A DNA stretch of 60,922 nt from Bacillota bacterium (GCA_021769885.1 JAETSA010000011.1:1-60922); one strand, 5' to 3'. Positions 8,492-18,139 are shown, numbered from the stretch's first letter. Made by a program: numbers and translations. Notes: a model not told the origin generated them from the sequence alone.

Positions 8492-10687
8492 TTACCTCTC
8501 CACACTCAGCACACCGTCCACCTTTTCCACACGGGAAATCACGTTTTTTAGGTGGTCTACATTGCTGACGGTGATGTTCATATTGATGGTGCTTCTGCCG
8601 TCCTTTGCCACGCGCGAGGAAATCTCGTTGATGTTGACGCGCATATTGGCAAGCTGAACGGAAATATCCGCCATTAAGCCGATGCGTGACAAAGCGGTAA
8701 TCTGTAGGGCGGCTTTAAATTCTTTTTTGACGTCCTTGTTCCAGCGCACCTGTACCCAGCGTTCGGGCTCGGCGCAGGCGGAAATGTCCTTCGGCACATT
8801 GGTACAGTCGCGCTTGTGTACCGAAATGCCGTGCCCACGTGTGATAAAGCCGATGATGTTGTCGCCCGGTAAGGGATTACAGCAACGCGAAAATTTAATC
8901 AGCACGTTGTCCACGCCCTCGACCGTTACGCCGTCACTGCCCTTGCTTTTGGTGGTTTTCAGCTGTGTCGGCAGATTTTCGGTCTCCTGCTCCTGCGGGC
9001 GGTAATTTTTGTTGTATTCCTCTTTGATGTAGGGCATCAGCCGAATGACCGATATCCCGCCGAAGCCGATGGCAGCATAAAAATCGTCCAAATTGTCAAA
9101 TCTTTGCCGTGCGGCAAGGTTATGAATAAATTTGTCGTACTCCTCTTCCGTCAGGCGGATATAGTTGCGGCGAAATTCGCGTTCAATTTCGGCTTTGCCT
9201 TCGGCAATGTTTTCGTCACGCTTTTCATTTTTGAACCAAGAACGAATCTTATTGCGCGCAGAGCTGGTTTTGGCAATGCCCAGCCAGTCACGGGAAGGAC
9301 CTTTGCCCTGCTGGGAAGAGGTCAGAATCTCTACAATTTCCCCGGTTTTGACCTGATAGTCAATCGGGACAATGCGTCCGCCCACCTTTGCACCGACCAT
9401 TTTATTGCCGACGGCGGTGTGAATGGCGTAGGCAAAGTCAATAACGGTTGCGCCGCTCGGCAGTGTAATCACATCGCCGCGCGGGGTGAATACGAATACA
9501 TCCTCAGGAATCAGGTCGCTCTTAATGGCGCGCACCAATTCCTGCACGTCGCCCGATTCCTTTTGGTCGTCAAGCATTTGGCGAATCCACGCCAAGCGTT
9601 CGTCCAAATTGGATTTGCCTTTGAGCCCGAGCTTGTATTTCCAGTGTGCCGCAATACCAAATTCCGCCGTGCGGTGCATTTCCCGCGTGCGAATCTGCAC
9701 TTCAAACGGAATGCCGTCCGTACCGAGCACCGTGGTGTGCAGGGATTGGTACATATTGGGCTTCGGGGTGGAAATATAGTCCTTAAACCGCCCCGGCATC
9801 GGGCGGAACATATCGTGTATTAACCCCAGGCAGTTGTAGCAGTCTATCACGCTGTCTACGATAATGCGGATGGCGTAGATGTCATAAATCTGGTCGAAAT
9901 TTTTGTTTTGCATATACATTTTGCGGTATATGCCGTGTACGCTTTTCACACGTCCGTCAATTTTCGGGTCTTTTACGACGGTGGAAATGCGCACGCGGAT
10001 TTTTTCTTTCATATCCTCCAAAAATTCCAGACGCGAACGGGTCATATTGTCGAGCGATTTTTCAATATCCGCATAGGCAATCGGGTCTAAGAAGCGAATT
10101 GCCAAATCCTCCAATTCCTCTTTTGCGGCGCGGATACCGAGTCGGTGCGCAATCGGCGCATAAATTTCGAGGGTTTCAAGCGCAATATCCCGCTTTTTCT
10201 GCGGCGCCATAAAGTCTAATGTGCGCATATTGTGCAGTCGGTCGGCAAGCTTGATGATGATGACGCGAATATCCTGATACATCGCCAACAGCATTTTGCG
10301 CAGATTTTCCGCCTGAAATTCCTCTCTTGTGGCAAGCGGCACCTTGCCGAGCTTAGTGACGCCGTCTACAAGCGCGGCGACCTCATCGCCGAACTCGGAT
10401 TTTAGTTGCTCCAGTGTGACGTCGGTATCTTCTACGGTATCGTGCAGAAGCGCGGCTTCAATCGACTGTGCGTCCATACCGAGGTCAACCAAAATATTGG
10501 CGACGGCAATCGGATGTATGATATACGGCTGCCCCGAATAGCGAAGCTGTGCGCTGTGCACATCCTCCGCCAGCAGAAAGGCACGGTCAATCTCCGCAAT
10601 TTCGGCAGGCGTACACGCAGTTTCCTTTTGCAGACGCTCTTTTAACAGAGCATACTGTTCTTTCGGGGTCAATTCTCGTTCTTCCAT
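8492..10687 (-). CDS. rel: Bifunctional (p)ppGpp synthetase/hydrolase Rel
   Basis: A 731-residue RelA/SpoT homologue. Domains in order are the HD hydrolase (HSAQLRYSGQPYIIHP, LLHDTVEDTDVT), the synthetase (YDIYAIRIIV; RFKDYISTPKPNMYQSLHTT), TGS (VFVFTPRGDVITLPSGATVID), a zinc-finger-like region with the CNPLPGD motif, and a C-terminal ACT domain. Both the HD/ED hydrolase residues and the RxKD synthetase motif are present, as expected for a bifunctional enzyme that makes and degrades the stringent-response alarmone. It is 3 bases after recJ. The apt gene often found between recJ and rel in Firmicutes is missing. Confidence 0.97.
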   Translation of the reverse strand: MEERELTPKEQYALLKERLQKETACTPAEIAEIDRAFLLAEDVHSAQLRYSGQPYIIHPIAVANILVDLGMDAQSIEAALLHDTVEDTDVTLEQLKSEFGDEVAALVDGVTKLGKVPLATREEFQAENLRKMLLAMYQDIRVIIIKLADRLHNMRTLDFMAPQKKRDIALETLEIYAPIAHRLGIRAAKEELEDLAIRFLDPIAYADIEKSLDNMTRSRLEFLEDMKEKIRVRISTVVKDPKIDGRVKSVHGIYRKMYMQNKNFDQIYDIYAIRIIVDSVIDCYNCLGLIHDMFRPMPGRFKDYISTPKPNMYQSLHTTVLGTDGIPFEVQIRTREMHRTAEFGIAAHWKYKLGLKGKSNLDERLAWIRQMLDDQKESGDVQELVRAIKSDLIPEDVFVFTPRGDVITLPSGATVIDFAYAIHTAVGNKMVGAKVGGRIVPIDYQVKTGEIVEILTSSQQGKGPSRDWLGIAKTSSARNKIRSWFKNEKRDENIAEGKAEIEREFRRNYIRLTEEEYDKFIHNLAARQRFDNLDDFYAAIGFGGISVIRLMPYIKEEYNKNYRPQEQETENLPTQLKTTKSKGSDGVTVEGVDNVLIKFSRCCNPLPGDNIIGFITRGHGISVHKRDCTNVPKDISACAEPERWVQVRWNKDVKKEFKAALQITALSRIGLMADISVQLANMRVNINEISSRVAKDGRSTINMNITVSNVDHLKNVISRVEKVDGVLSVER

Positions 10688-10690
10688 AGG

Positions 10691-12724
10691 TCAGGCTTCC
10701 TTTTCGGTCAGTTGTTGCAGTGTAGGGGAGGCGGTCAGCTCCGCTTTGCCTGCGGACGGTATGTAAATATATGCACCGTCCGCGTTTTTTTCTAAAAGTC
10801 CCAATTCCGTCAGCACATCAAACGCAATTTGGACGGTTGCCGCCTTTGCGGGTGCACAGCCGCTGCGTTTGCAAAAAACGGCAGTATCAAAGCAAAATGG
10901 GGTGTTCAGCTTCAAAAATTTGTAAACGCCGAGCAAAAATTCCCGAGAGGGCGTTAAAAAGATGCGTTCCTTAACGGTCAGCGTATCGCCGAAGCGGAAT
11001 TTTTCATACAGACGCAGACTTTTTAAGTAATTCTCCGTATCAAAGCCCGAAAACCGCATTTCCCGAATGCGCACAGACGGGTGAATTTCCCCGCGGAAGG
11101 TATTTTTCTCGATTTGTACGGCGAGGTCGACCGAATCGCCGATTTGATACGGGAACGCGGAGAGTGTGACGGAAAACAGCATTGCCGTGAGCGTAGTGTC
11201 GCCCTTGCCGAGCGTCAGGCGCAGATGCTTGCCGTCGCCGACGGGCTTGACGGCGCGAAGCTGCATATTATAAAGCCCGAAAATCGGTGCGGGATTTTCA
11301 CAGCCGCACGGCTCTAAAGCGGAAAGGGTATCGAGTAAATACAAATTGATATAGGCGGGATTCAGCTTGCAGTCGAGCGTTACACGCGGAAAGGGCAGGC
11401 TTACGGATTTTGCGTAGGCGTCCAAAGCGCGGCGCAGGGCGGGAATATCCTTTGTACATAGACCTAAGCCGGCAGCACCCGGGTGCCCGCCGAAATGGGT
11501 GAGGTGCTCGCGCACGGCGCACAGCGCGTCATAAATGGAGAATCCCGGAAGGCTTCGGCAAGAGCCTGTACCGCTGTCGCCGTCTACGGAAATGACCACG
11601 GCGGGCTTGCCGTAGCGGGAAACCAAGCGCGCGGCGACAATGCCGTTCACACCCGGGTGCCAGCCCTCGCCCGCCACCACCAAAATCTGTGCATATTTGA
11701 TTTCGGGATTTTGTTCAATCTGTTCTACGGCTTCTGCGGCGATTTTCGATTCAATTGCCTGACGCTGTTTGTTGAGCGCATCGGTTTCCTCGGCGATTTG
11801 CAGAGCCGTGTCTTCGCCGTCGCAAAGCAGTAAGCGCAGTGCGGTCATTGCTGAGCCGATGCGCCCTGCGGCATTGATGCGCGGCGCGAGTGTAAAGGCA
11901 ACGCCGGAAGCGGTCAGCGGTCGGTCGCCGAGTCCCGAAACCGTTTTTAAAGCGGACAGCCCCATACGGGTATCTGCACTGATTTTACGGATACCTTTTT
12001 TTACGAGCGCACGGTTTTCACCTGTCAGGGGTACAACATCCGCCAAAGTGCCGATGGCGACCAAGTCCGCATACTGCTCAAAGACCGAATCGCAGTCGCC
12101 CTCTAAGGCGCAAATCAGCTTAAAAGCTACGCCGACGCCCGCACTTTCCTTGTATTCGGAAGGACAGTCCGCACGGTGCGGATTGATAACGGCTACGGCG
12201 TCGGGCAATACTGCACCGGGCGTATGATGGTCGGTAATGACCATATCAATGCCGAGCTCCTTTGCGAGCGCGGCTTCTTCCACGGCGGCAATGCCGTTGT
12301 CTACTGTGATAATCAGCTTCACGCCATCTTTATGCAGGTCGCGGATTGCGCCTGCAGATACGCCGTACCCCTCGCTTTGGCGGTCGGGAATACGGCAAAT
12401 CACATTCCCGCCCTGGGCGTTCAAATAGGAATACACAAGCGCGGTGGCAGTGACGCCGTCGGCATCGTAATCGCCGAATACGGCAATTTTCTCAAAATTC
12501 TCAAGCGCGTCCGCAATGCGCTCGACCGCCTTTTCCATATCCGCCAATTCAAACGGGTCGGTAAAATCGAACGTGTTTGAAAGATATTCCTGCGCCTGCA
12601 CTTCATCCGTAATACCGCGCGCCGTTAAAAGCAGGGCGAGAAACGGGTCGAGCGCACAGCTTTCTGCCAAATCTGCCGCCGCGTCGCGGTCGCACTCCGA
12701 AATTTCCCAAAGTTTATGCGGCAT
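10691..12724 (-). CDS. recJ: Single-stranded-DNA-specific exonuclease RecJ
   Basis: A 677-residue DHH-family 5'-3' exonuclease. Visible motifs are FGDYDADGVTAT (motif I), VITDHHTPG (motif III) and the DHHA1 portion near GGHPGAAGLG. RecJ resects single-stranded DNA in recombination and mismatch repair. The C-terminal 180 residues are a less conserved extension, as in Bacillus RecJ. The ATG at 12724 has GGGAGAG upstream. It is the first gene of a six-gene minus-strand operon (recJ to the kinase at 4988). Confidence 0.96.
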   Translation of the reverse strand: MPHKLWEISECDRDAAADLAESCALDPFLALLLTARGITDEVQAQEYLSNTFDFTDPFELADMEKAVERIADALENFEKIAVFGDYDADGVTATALVYSYLNAQGGNVICRIPDRQSEGYGVSAGAIRDLHKDGVKLIITVDNGIAAVEEAALAKELGIDMVITDHHTPGAVLPDAVAVINPHRADCPSEYKESAGVGVAFKLICALEGDCDSVFEQYADLVAIGTLADVVPLTGENRALVKKGIRKISADTRMGLSALKTVSGLGDRPLTASGVAFTLAPRINAAGRIGSAMTALRLLLCDGEDTALQIAEETDALNKQRQAIESKIAAEAVEQIEQNPEIKYAQILVVAGEGWHPGVNGIVAARLVSRYGKPAVVISVDGDSGTGSCRSLPGFSIYDALCAVREHLTHFGGHPGAAGLGLCTKDIPALRRALDAYAKSVSLPFPRVTLDCKLNPAYINLYLLDTLSALEPCGCENPAPIFGLYNMQLRAVKPVGDGKHLRLTLGKGDTTLTAMLFSVTLSAFPYQIGDSVDLAVQIEKNTFRGEIHPSVRIREMRFSGFDTENYLKSLRLYEKFRFGDTLTVKERIFLTPSREFLLGVYKFLKLNTPFCFDTAVFCKRSGCAPAKAATVQIAFDVLTELGLLEKNADGAYIYIPSAGKAELTASPTLQQLTEKEA

Positions 12725-12761
12725 ACAGCGCTCTCCCTTCCAAAAATAAATAGATAAAATT

Positions 12762-12790
12762 ATTTTACCATTTTTTTAAAACAGAATCAA
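12762..12790 (-). promoter_or_regulatory. Promoter of the recJ operon
   Basis: Minus-strand TTGATT (12785-12790), a 17-base spacer and TAAAAT (12762-12767), about 38 bases upstream of recJ. Confidence 0.65.
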
Positions 12791-12841
12791 CCTGCGGCGG
12801 GAATTTTCATAGAGAATACGTTTGACTTTTTCACTACTTTA

Positions 12842-12870
12842 TTGACATATCTGTAAGAAAAGTGTATCAT
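12842..12870 (+). promoter_or_regulatory. Sigma-A promoter of the dehydratase gene
   Basis: TTGACA (12842-12847), an exact 17-base spacer and TATCAT (12865-12870), about 74 bases ahead of the GTG start at 12944. Confidence 0.8.
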
Positions 12871-12943
12871 TGATAATAGTTTTATTGTGATTGAAATTTG
12901 CGTTTATATCTTTATAAAGAATCTGAATCAGGGAGAATTTCAG

Positions 12944-14860
12944 GTGAAAAAGCAACGAAAAGCAAGAAGGGTCGGCAAAAGAACGCTGGCTTTGGTATTG
13001 GCGGATATTGTAATTGCAACCGTGTCCTATTTCTTCACGGTGTTTATTCATTGGAATTTTATTATGGACAGTGTAACGGCATCTCGCCTTTTGCGGCGTT
13101 TGCCGTATGTCATACTGTTTTATGTCGGCTTCAATATCCTTTTTAAGCTGTATAATACGCTTTGGAAATATGCCGGGCTTTACGATGTAATTCGTTTCGG
13201 AGTGTCTTCCGTTTTGGCAACGGCGGGCGTTTGGATATGCGATTATATCGGTATGAAGACCTGCCGTGCTTTGGGTGCACCGACTGCATTTCCTTTGTAT
13301 TATAATGTTTTGCCGCTGGCAATTTATATTGAAACGGCAATGCTGATTATGATGCTGGGGCTTTCGGTTCGCATTTATTACCGCTCGGCAAAGCTGCTGC
13401 GGACAGAGGGTCTGCGCCGCCAAAAGGCGCAGGACAGCGACGGCGTACGCAACCGTATTTTGGTGGTGGGCGCAGGCAATGTCGGCGGGGCGATGATTTC
13501 CGAACTGCAGGCAACCGACTACCGTTTGGGGCTTCCCGTTGCGGTTTTGGATGACGACCCGAAAAAGGTTGGGCTGTCCATTCTCGGTACGCCCATCGTC
13601 GGTACGTGCGATGACGTCAGGGAAGTGGTTGCAAAGTACGACATTGACCAAATCTACTTTTGTATTACCGATATTGCGGAAGCGCGTAAACGTGAAATTT
13701 TGGAAAAGCTGGTTGCCACCGACCGTATGGTGAAAATTTCCGAGCATCGGGAGATTTCTGCCGAAAAGCCGAAATCTGCGGTGAAATCCGCGCGTTCGGT
13801 AGATATTTTAGACCTGCTCTCCCGCCCGCCGGTAGAGCTTGACCCCGATGTTTGCCGTTACGTAACGGATGAAGTGGTTTTGGTCACGGGCGGCGGCGGT
13901 TCCATCGGTTCGGAGCTGTGCCGGCAGATTGCCAAATACAGTCCTGAAACAATCGTAATCTATGATATTTACGAAAACAATGCATATGAATTGAAAAATT
14001 CGCTGGACCGTGCGTATTTCGGCACGCCCCGTGTAGAGATACGCATCGGCTCTGTGCGGGAGGAGGCGCGTCTGCGCGAGGTGTTTGAAGAATTTCACCC
14101 CACCAGCGTATTCCACGCCGCGGCACACAAGCACGTGCCCTTAATGGAGGACAGCCCCTACGAGGCAATTAAAAATAATATTTTGGGAACGTACAATACC
14201 GCGAAGGTCGCCGATGCATACGGTGTGCATAACTTTGTGTTGCTTTCGACCGATAAGGCGGTCAATCCCACCAATGTTATGGGCGCGTCCAAGCGTTGCT
14301 GTGAATTGGTGATACAGCATTTCTCCAAGATTTCGAAAAATACCAAATTTGCCGCCGTGCGCTTCGGCAATGTGCTCGGCTCGAACGGCAGTGTAATACC
14401 GCTGTTTAAGGAACAGCTCAAAAACGGCGGCCCCTTAACGGTCACACACCCTGATATCACCCGCTATTTTATGACGATTCCCGAAGCGGCACAGTTGGTG
14501 GTGCAGGCAGGCGGTCTTGCCAAGGGCGGCGAGATTTTTGTGCTGGATATGGGCGAGCCCGTGAAAATCGTCACGCTTGCCGAAAAGCTGATCAAGCTCT
14601 CCGGCTACAAGCCGTATGTCGATATCGATATTCAGTTTACGGGGCTTCGTCCGGGCGAAAAGCTGTATGAGGAATTGATATTGCCGTCGGAAAAAGAGGG
14701 TATGCACAAGACCGAAAACAACAAAATCTTTGTGACTGCACCGTCTGACTTCGACGACGCCTATTTGATGGAGCACATTGAAAAAATCGGCGATATGGAG
14801 CCGTCACAGGCGCGCACTTTCCTAAAAGAGCTCGTGCCGAATTACAAGGCGGACAGATAA
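12944..14860 (+). CDS. Membrane-anchored nucleotide-sugar 4,6-dehydratase, CapD/PglF/FlaA1-like
   Basis: A 638-residue protein. Four N-terminal membrane segments (to about residue 150) are followed by a CoA-binding-like Rossmann unit (ILVVGAGNVGGA) and a C-terminal extended SDR domain (VLVTGGGGSIGSE). The catalytic region STDKAVNPTNVMGASKR shows the family-specific replacement of Tyr by Met in YxxxK. Relatives act on UDP-GlcNAc (4,6-dehydration and/or epimerisation) in surface-glycan or protein-glycosylation pathways. GTG at 12944 is preferred because GGGAGA precedes it; the upstream ATG lacks a site. It is not embedded in a capsule cluster, so its pathway is unclear. Confidence 0.9.
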   Translation: MKKQRKARRVGKRTLALVLADIVIATVSYFFTVFIHWNFIMDSVTASRLLRRLPYVILFYVGFNILFKLYNTLWKYAGLYDVIRFGVSSVLATAGVWICDYIGMKTCRALGAPTAFPLYYNVLPLAIYIETAMLIMMLGLSVRIYYRSAKLLRTEGLRRQKAQDSDGVRNRILVVGAGNVGGAMISELQATDYRLGLPVAVLDDDPKKVGLSILGTPIVGTCDDVREVVAKYDIDQIYFCITDIAEARKREILEKLVATDRMVKISEHREISAEKPKSAVKSARSVDILDLLSRPPVELDPDVCRYVTDEVVLVTGGGGSIGSELCRQIAKYSPETIVIYDIYENNAYELKNSLDRAYFGTPRVEIRIGSVREEARLREVFEEFHPTSVFHAAAHKHVPLMEDSPYEAIKNNILGTYNTAKVADAYGVHNFVLLSTDKAVNPTNVMGASKRCCELVIQHFSKISKNTKFAAVRFGNVLGSNGSVIPLFKEQLKNGGPLTVTHPDITRYFMTIPEAAQLVVQAGGLAKGGEIFVLDMGEPVKIVTLAEKLIKLSGYKPYVDIDIQFTGLRPGEKLYEELILPSEKEGMHKTENNKIFVTAPSDFDDAYLMEHIEKIGDMEPSQARTFLKELVPNYKADR

Positions 14861-14910
14861 CAGAGCCGTTAGACTAATCCTTAACAAATCAAAACATGGA
14901 GATGTTTTTT

Positions 14911-15978
14911 ATGGAAATCAAATTTGAAAAGACTCAAAATCCGAAGGCAAAGCCTGCCGACGAAAATGCGCTGGAATTTGGCAAGCTGTTTACGGATCAT
15001 ATGTTCCTGATGGAGTATTCTGCGGGCGTGGGCTGGCATAATGCACGCATCGTCCCGTTTGGATATTTGTCCGTGCATCCGGCTTCGACCGTTCTGCACT
15101 ATGGCTCGGAGATTTTTGAGGGCTTGAAAGCGTACCGCCGTGAAGACGGCAAGGTTCAGCTGTTCCGCCCGATTGAAAATATCCGCCGTATGAACAACTC
15201 CGCAGAGCGTCTTTGCCTGCCGCAGATTCCCGAAGACGACGCGATGGAAATCTTAAAAACCTTTGTAAGCGTTGAGCAGGATTGGACGCCCTCTGCGCCC
15301 GGTACATCCCTGTATCTGCGCCCGTTTATGTTCGGTAATGATGAATCCTTGGGCGTGCACGCGGTACATAATGCAACCTTTGCAATTATCGCTTCGCCTG
15401 TGGGCAGTTACTATAAAGAGGGCATTAACCCGGTTAGAATTATGATTGAAGCGGAGGATGTCCGTGCGGTTCGCGGCGGTACAGGCTATGCGAAGTGCGG
15501 CGGCAACTACGCGGCGAGCAACCGCGCAGGTCAGCGTGCAGAGGAAAAGGGCTACTCGCAGGTTCTTTGGCTGGACGGCGTGGAGCGTAAATACATAGAA
15601 GAAGTCGGTGCGATGAACGTGATGTTCAAAATCGGCGGCGAGATTGTCACCCCGAAGCTGACAGGTTCTATTCTGCCCGGTATTACCAGAAAATCCTGCA
15701 TCGAAGTGTTAAAGAGCGAGGGGTATACGGTCAGCGAGCGTCTGTTAAGCGTAGACGAGCTCGGGGAAGCATTGAAAAACGGCACACTGGAAGAAGCTTG
15801 GGGCTGCGGTACGGCGGCAGTGGTTTCTCCGATTGGCGAGCTTTGCTATAAGGATGAGAAATTCATCATCAACAACGGCGAAATCGGCGAAGTGACGCAG
15901 CATCTTTACGACACCTTAACGGGCATTCAGTGGGGCAAGCGTCCGGATGACTTCGGCTGGACGGTTGAAATTCAATAA
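14911..15978 (+). CDS. ilvE: Branched-chain amino acid aminotransferase
   Basis: A 355-residue fold-type IV PLP enzyme of the larger BCAT class. The PLP lysine lies in TGYAKCGGNYAAS (Lys195), and the second signature is KYIEEVGAMNVMF. It interconverts Leu, Ile and Val with their 2-oxo acids using 2-oxoglutarate. The second of two in-frame ATGs (14911) is chosen because GGAG at 14898-14901 is correctly spaced to it. It is 50 bases after the dehydratase gene and ends in a strong terminator. Confidence 0.95.
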   Translation: MEIKFEKTQNPKAKPADENALEFGKLFTDHMFLMEYSAGVGWHNARIVPFGYLSVHPASTVLHYGSEIFEGLKAYRREDGKVQLFRPIENIRRMNNSAERLCLPQIPEDDAMEILKTFVSVEQDWTPSAPGTSLYLRPFMFGNDESLGVHAVHNATFAIIASPVGSYYKEGINPVRIMIEAEDVRAVRGGTGYAKCGGNYAASNRAGQRAEEKGYSQVLWLDGVERKYIEEVGAMNVMFKIGGEIVTPKLTGSILPGITRKSCIEVLKSEGYTVSERLLSVDELGEALKNGTLEEAWGCGTAAVVSPIGELCYKDEKFIINNGEIGEVTQHLYDTLTGIQWGKRPDDFGWTVEIQ

Positions 15979-16025
15979 ATACGGCAAAAAATAAACAAGG
16001 CAGAACAGCTTGTCTATTATTATAC

Positions 16026-16053
16026 AAGGCGGATGTTTCATCCGCCTTTTTTT
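16026..16053 (+). terminator. Intrinsic terminator of ilvE
   Basis: AAGGCGGATG (16026-16035), loop TTT and CATCCGCCTT (16039-16048), followed by a T run. Confidence 0.9.
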
Positions 16054-16063
16054 GTGCATTATG

Positions 16064-16092
16064 TTGATTTTTTGAGCGTTTTATGCTACAAT
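16064..16092 (+). promoter_or_regulatory. Promoter of the serine hydrolase gene
   Basis: TTGATT (16064-16069), a 17-base spacer and TACAAT (16087-16092) with an extended -10 TGC, 54 bases before the ATG at 16146. Confidence 0.75.
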
Positions 16093-16145
16093 AACAGAAT
16101 CAAAAATATATACATCGGATTCGATGCAGAAGGGTGAGGTTGGTT

Positions 16146-17741
16146 ATGGCAGTCAGAAAAACAGATTTGCCGCGCGCAGCGGCACCGGAAGATGTCGGCG
16201 TTTACGCAGATGTCGTCGAGCAGCTTATCGAGTATATGCAGCAGGAGGAATTGGAGTTCCACAGCTTAATGGTGCTTCGCCACGGCAAAGTGGCGGTGGA
16301 ATGGTATAACGAGCCGTTTGACGCACACACAAAGCACACAATGTACTCTGTCAGCAAAAGTTTTACCTCTACGGCAGTGGGGTTTGCCGTCAGCGAGGGA
16401 CTGCTGTCGTTAGACGATGTGGTTACGGACTTTTTCCCGGACTACCCGCCGAAAACGCCGAATCCGTATTTTGAAAAAATGACCGTGCGTACGCTCATCA
16501 CAATGACCTCGGGCAAACAGACCGATATGATGGCGGATAAGGGCAAAATCGACTGGATTGCCGATTTCATCAATTCCCCGTGGGTGTTTGAGCCGGGCAC
16601 GCAGTTTTTATATGTCAATGAAAATATCTATATGCTCTGTGCAATCTTGCACCGCGTAACGGGGATGAGCGTGATTGAGTATTTAACGCCGCGCCTGTTT
16701 GAGCCGCTCGGCATTGAAGTGCCGTTTTGGGAAACCGATTCAAACGGGGTAGAGGCAGGCGGCTGGGGCTTGTACATCACTACAGAGGACCTTGCCAAGG
16801 TTGCCGATTGCTATCTGCACGGCGGCAAATCCCGCGGCAAACAGATTTTGCCCGCCGAATGGGTTGGGGAAGCCACGAAAAACCAGCTCGGCGAAATCAA
16901 ACAGCCGAGCGATGATCCCGATGCAAACAGCGGCTACGGGTATTGCTTCTGGATGAATGCCGCGATACCCAATTCTTACAGAATGGACGGTATGTTCTCT
17001 CAGTTTGCCATCAATCTGCCGGATTATGATGCGTCTATCATTACCACGGCGGCGATTCCCGTAGAGTCGCAGGCGAGAGAAGCTCTGTGGCGGTTTTTCC
17101 CGAAGGCGTTTATCAACGAAGGGGAGGAGAAAAAGCCGACAAAATTGGACACGGCACTGCTTGCACGTCCCGCTGTTTCGCCGCGTTCCCTGACCGAAAA
17201 GAAAATCGAGGGCAGAACCATCAAGGTGCGCAAAAAGATTCTTTTAAATCTCATTGGTTTCCCTGTTAGTATGCTGCCGTTGGCAGTCACCTTTATGATG
17301 TCCGACCGCGCGGGCAATATTGACAATATCCGCTTCCGTTTCAAAGAGCACGAATGCTCCATCACGTGGGACGAAGGGGACGAGAACAACACCGTCGCCT
17401 GCGGTATGGACGGTCATTACCGCTACGGCACGATGACCTTGGGAAAAATCACATTTAAGGTGTGCGCCAATGCCGAGTGGGTGGATGACATCAATCTCCG
17501 TCTGTACATACGTCCTGTGGAAACCATCGGCAGACGCGATTTGAATTTCCTGTTCCGCCGTAATGACCGCGTCACGATTACGCCGTCCTCTACGCCGTCG
17601 GTCTACAAAATCGCCGAATCCCTGACCGTCAGCATCGGTGAGGTCATAAAGAACCCGATTATTGCCAAAGCCGGGCAGTTCTTAATGCGTTTTGCCCCCG
17701 CCGCCGCAGAACCGAAGCATTACGGCAAGTTTATTGACTGA
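16146..17741 (+). CDS. Beta-lactamase-fold serine hydrolase with extra C-terminal domain
   Basis: A 531-residue protein. The N-terminal 340 residues form a class C beta-lactamase/DD-peptidase-like domain with SxxK (SVSK, Ser68-Lys71) and YxN (YVN, 156-158). No signal peptide is apparent, so a cytoplasmic esterase or peptidase is more likely than a secreted beta-lactamase. Residues from about 370 on form an unfamiliar domain that begins with a hydrophobic stretch (LLNLIGFPVSMLPLAVTF) and continues beta-rich. ATG at 16146 is used with GGTGAGG upstream; an in-frame GTG lies 12 bases earlier. It is transcribed alone, next to the SCP2/transketolase locus on the other strand. Confidence 0.85.
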   Translation: MAVRKTDLPRAAAPEDVGVYADVVEQLIEYMQQEELEFHSLMVLRHGKVAVEWYNEPFDAHTKHTMYSVSKSFTSTAVGFAVSEGLLSLDDVVTDFFPDYPPKTPNPYFEKMTVRTLITMTSGKQTDMMADKGKIDWIADFINSPWVFEPGTQFLYVNENIYMLCAILHRVTGMSVIEYLTPRLFEPLGIEVPFWETDSNGVEAGGWGLYITTEDLAKVADCYLHGGKSRGKQILPAEWVGEATKNQLGEIKQPSDDPDANSGYGYCFWMNAAIPNSYRMDGMFSQFAINLPDYDASIITTAAIPVESQAREALWRFFPKAFINEGEEKKPTKLDTALLARPAVSPRSLTEKKIEGRTIKVRKKILLNLIGFPVSMLPLAVTFMMSDRAGNIDNIRFRFKEHECSITWDEGDENNTVACGMDGHYRYGTMTLGKITFKVCANAEWVDDINLRLYIRPVETIGRRDLNFLFRRNDRVTITPSSTPSVYKIAESLTVSIGEVIKNPIIAKAGQFLMRFAPAAAEPKHYGKFID

Positions 17742-17801
17742 TTGTAAGGAACAGTAAAAATAAAAGGAATAGTAAAAACAAAATCGTGAAAATAAAATAG
17801 T

Positions 17802-17835
17802 AAAAAGCGTGTGTAATTTTTGCACACGCTTTTTT
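17802..17835. terminator. Terminator hairpin after the serine hydrolase gene
   Basis: AAAAAGCGTGTG (17802-17813) pairs with CACACGCTTTTT (17823-17834), followed by another T. It is symmetrical enough to act in both directions. Confidence 0.85.
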
Positions 17836-17882
17836 GTATGGTAAATGGATATTGCACAGTAGAGAAAGGTAATAAGAATATC

Positions 17883-18090
17883 CCGTAGGGGCGGGTTTCC
17901 ACGCCCGCCCGATCACAGTTGGATTTTTGCAAAAAACCAACGGCGGTGCACACCACCCGTAGGGGCGAACTGTGTTCGCCCGCGGGACGATGTAGGCATC
18001 GTCCCCTACGGATTGTGCAGATTTTACACTTACTTGGGTAGGCGAGAACAGCGTTCCCTACTTAAGATTGTTCCCCGCAGGGGAGTAATA
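17883..18090. repeat. Interspersed hairpin-repeat array C
   Basis: Three repeat units sit between two convergent genes: GGGCGGG/CCCGCCC (about 17887-17909), GGGCGAAC/GTTCGCCC (about 17963-17980) and GGACGATG/CATCGTCC (about 17984-18004). A conserved linker (CACAGTTGGATTTTTGCAAA) joins the first two. Confidence 0.8.
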
Positions 18091-18093
18091 CAA

Positions 18094-18124
18094 AAAAGCG
18101 TGTACAGATTTTGCACACGCTTTT
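18094..18124. terminator. Terminator hairpin after the distal SCP2-like gene
   Basis: AAAAGCGTGT (18094-18103) pairs with ACACGCTTTT (18115-18124). It is almost the same sequence as the terminator at 17802, so the two convergent genes end in near-identical hairpins flanking the repeats. Confidence 0.8.
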
Positions 18125-18139
18125 CTATATGTAATGTTT

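Noticed and set aside
12839-13747. 302-residue open frame on the minus strand across the dehydratase gene
   Set aside because: It lies antisense to a clear protein family, has histidine/glutamine/arginine-rich shadow composition and no ribosome binding site.
16146-17741. True secreted beta-lactamase resistance gene
   Set aside because: No signal peptide and no class A/C beta-lactamase-specific motif set beyond SxxK and YxN; a cytoplasmic hydrolase is the safer call.
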